Shown here in pieces: positions 62,751-64,000 of a stretch of DNA of 64,000 nt. The stretch is from NCBI RefSeq assembly GCF_030445035.2, contig NC_080680.1:47319212-47383211 (forward strand), given 5' to 3'. The DNA comes from Dasypus novemcinctus (taxonomy: Eukaryota > Chordata > Mammalia > Cingulata > Dasypodidae). A program made the translations under genes and the position numbers. How positions within the stretch are numbered: position 1 is the first letter of the stretch; every line of letters starts with the position of its first letter. The notes beneath the pieces are model-generated. The model made no database searches and had not been told where the DNA came from. It saw only the letters and a program-made list of their open reading frames with translations.

Positions 62751-64000
62751 TCTTGTAGCACACATTAAAATAATAAATTATACCTACATGAACCAATGAG
62801 GTCTTTTAAGTAGCAATTTTGGGGGGTGAGGGCAGGCTTTAAAAAGCTCTGTGGATCTGATATAAACCCGGCAATAAAGATGGCCCTACAGGGCAATGTG
62901 AGCAATGAATCTGTTAAAAAATACCAACCAGTATGTTAAAAGTTTATTTCAGTAACATTGTAAGGCAACAGTTAATCTTCAACAAGTCAATAAACCAGTG
63001 AAAAGAAATGGACAGACATAATCATTCTTCCTAAAGCTAAGTCTTCCTGAGTCAGCAGGCTAGCTTGTGACCCTCTCAGTGGCAGCATCTGATGGAATCT
63101 TATCATGCTTTATTTATATCTGCTAATTTTTGGGAACCAAAATGCTTCATACAACAATCATTCTTAGTACAGTAAATTTTAACAAAGAATTACTTTGAAA
63201 TCACAATTCTTCTCCCTTGTCTGAAAGAATGTAATACTGTGCTACTTACAGTCAAATTCTTAGAAAATAATGCATTCATTAATGAGTTGTTATAGCTTGA
63301 AGAGATCCTTTCAGAATGAGTTATTCTAATAATCAGATATCCTTAAAAAAAAAACATCTATCTACTTCATTTACTTTGAGGTTGCTGATCTGATAGAACA
63401 GTGTGCTTATTAATAGAGCCATGAAAACTGTGTTTGATTACTTGACCTTGGGCATTAAAACAGCCTCCCAAATTATTAAGCATGCCCTGAACCTAGTGGG
63501 CATCTTGTTAATGAACTTCCACAATATAAAAGCTCCATAATGCTAAAGAAAACCAAAACAAGAGAATAGTTTGCATAAGAAAATATCACAAAGGCAAAAG
63601 GAAAACCATGATTATTACTGAAAAGACCTTACCAAAGGCAAAAATCACAGCAAATAATGTTTTCGATACAATGTCCTCAACACTTGAGATTTTGCTTTTT
63701 TCTAAAAATAATTTCTAGTAATCTATTTCAGATTAACCATAGAAATAGGAAATATGTCCATATTTTGAAATTCATTGAGATATTACTCTCACTTTTTCCT
63801 CCACAACTGTGATTCTACACACCCCACAAGCATTGTAAACTATATAAGACATGACAAATTCAAAAATCTCCTGGCCTAACTGATAAGTCTGGTAGGATCC
63901 AGACACTTGAGGCATTTGAAATTGGTAATAATCAGTTTCTAAGAAGTCCAGGGAGAGCAATGGCTCCAGTGAGCAACTAGTCAATGCATGTTATAGCCAA
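62751..64000 (-). other. Repeat-poor end; possible ERMP1 3' UTR
   Basis: No repeat family or exon is recognised. A minus-strand AATAAA lies at 62948-62943 within GTTACTGAAATAAACTTTTA. In human and other mammals ERMP1 is the next gene after RIC1 and points toward it, so a minus-strand 3' UTR is expected somewhere to the right. None of the ERMP1 C-terminal protein sequence appears here, so this is an inference from synteny only. Confidence 0.2.

Noticed and set aside
62943-62948. Confident call of an ERMP1 poly(A) site
   Set aside because: A single AATAAA in AT-rich sequence is weak evidence and no ERMP1 exon is visible, so it is kept only as a low-confidence hypothesis.

Overview
This window is mammalian nuclear DNA, and its repeats point to a xenarthran, most likely an armadillo. 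The decisive signature is about twenty copies of a tRNA-derived SINE whose head carries a Pol III B-box-like GGTTCAAACCCC, and whose GC-rich body runs into an ATAAATAAATCTTTAAAA tail. I recognise these as the armadillo DAS family. Ancient pan-mammalian repeats (MIR, MER5A, hAT-type MITEs, old L1) sit underneath them. I saw no prokaryotic genes, CRISPR array, toxin system or similar.

The one real protein gene is RIC1 (KIAA1432), on the plus strand. Its last nine coding exons lie between 2482 and 18425. They join without a frame break into 758 residues, roughly the C-terminal half of the protein, ending in TAA at 18423-18425. The 5' half lies to the left of the window. RIC1 with RGP1 is the guanine-nucleotide exchange factor for RAB6A at the Golgi. 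Its introns hold MIRs, a hAT-type MITE, old L1 sequence on the minus strand, 3'-end fragments of a xenarthran L1-like family and DAS SINEs, including one SINE inserted head-to-head into another. The 3' UTR probably extends to a poly(A) signal near 20590.

From about 21.6 to 53 kb the window is a stack of LINE-1 elements on the plus strand: A 21.6-25.5, B 25.5-33.7, C 34.5-36.5, D 36.5-45.26, E 47.2-50.3 and F 50.35-51.7 kb. All are decayed. They have served as landing sites for DAS SINEs, 3'-UTR-type retrocopies, MaLR LTR fossils and two polyadenylated inserts I could not identify (33751-33934 and 39500-40485). Many insertions have clear target-site duplications, so the order of events can be read.

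At 45.79-47.15 kb a GC-rich, CpG-rich island on the minus strand is a processed pseudogene of ORAI1, the CRAC-channel pore subunit. A 1.2-kb repeat of unknown family occurs twice (48.85-50.0 and 51.9-53.07 kb).

From 53.27 to 55.49 kb lies a minus-strand MaLR retroelement fossil. It is followed by more L1 3' sequence, a tandem array of L1-type 3' ends (57.9-58.46 kb), a MER5A, and an ancient minus-strand L1 (59.56-62.7 kb) carrying two opposed SINEs. The last 1.2 kb is largely repeat-free. In other mammals ERMP1 lies tail-to-tail with RIC1, so this stretch may hold the ERMP1 3' UTR, but I found no ERMP1 exon.

The points most worth a second look are the opposed nested SINEs inside a RIC1 intron, the CpG-rich ORAI1 retrocopy, the unidentified polyadenylated inserts, the 3'-only L1-like family with target-site duplications, and the two-copy 1.2-kb repeat.
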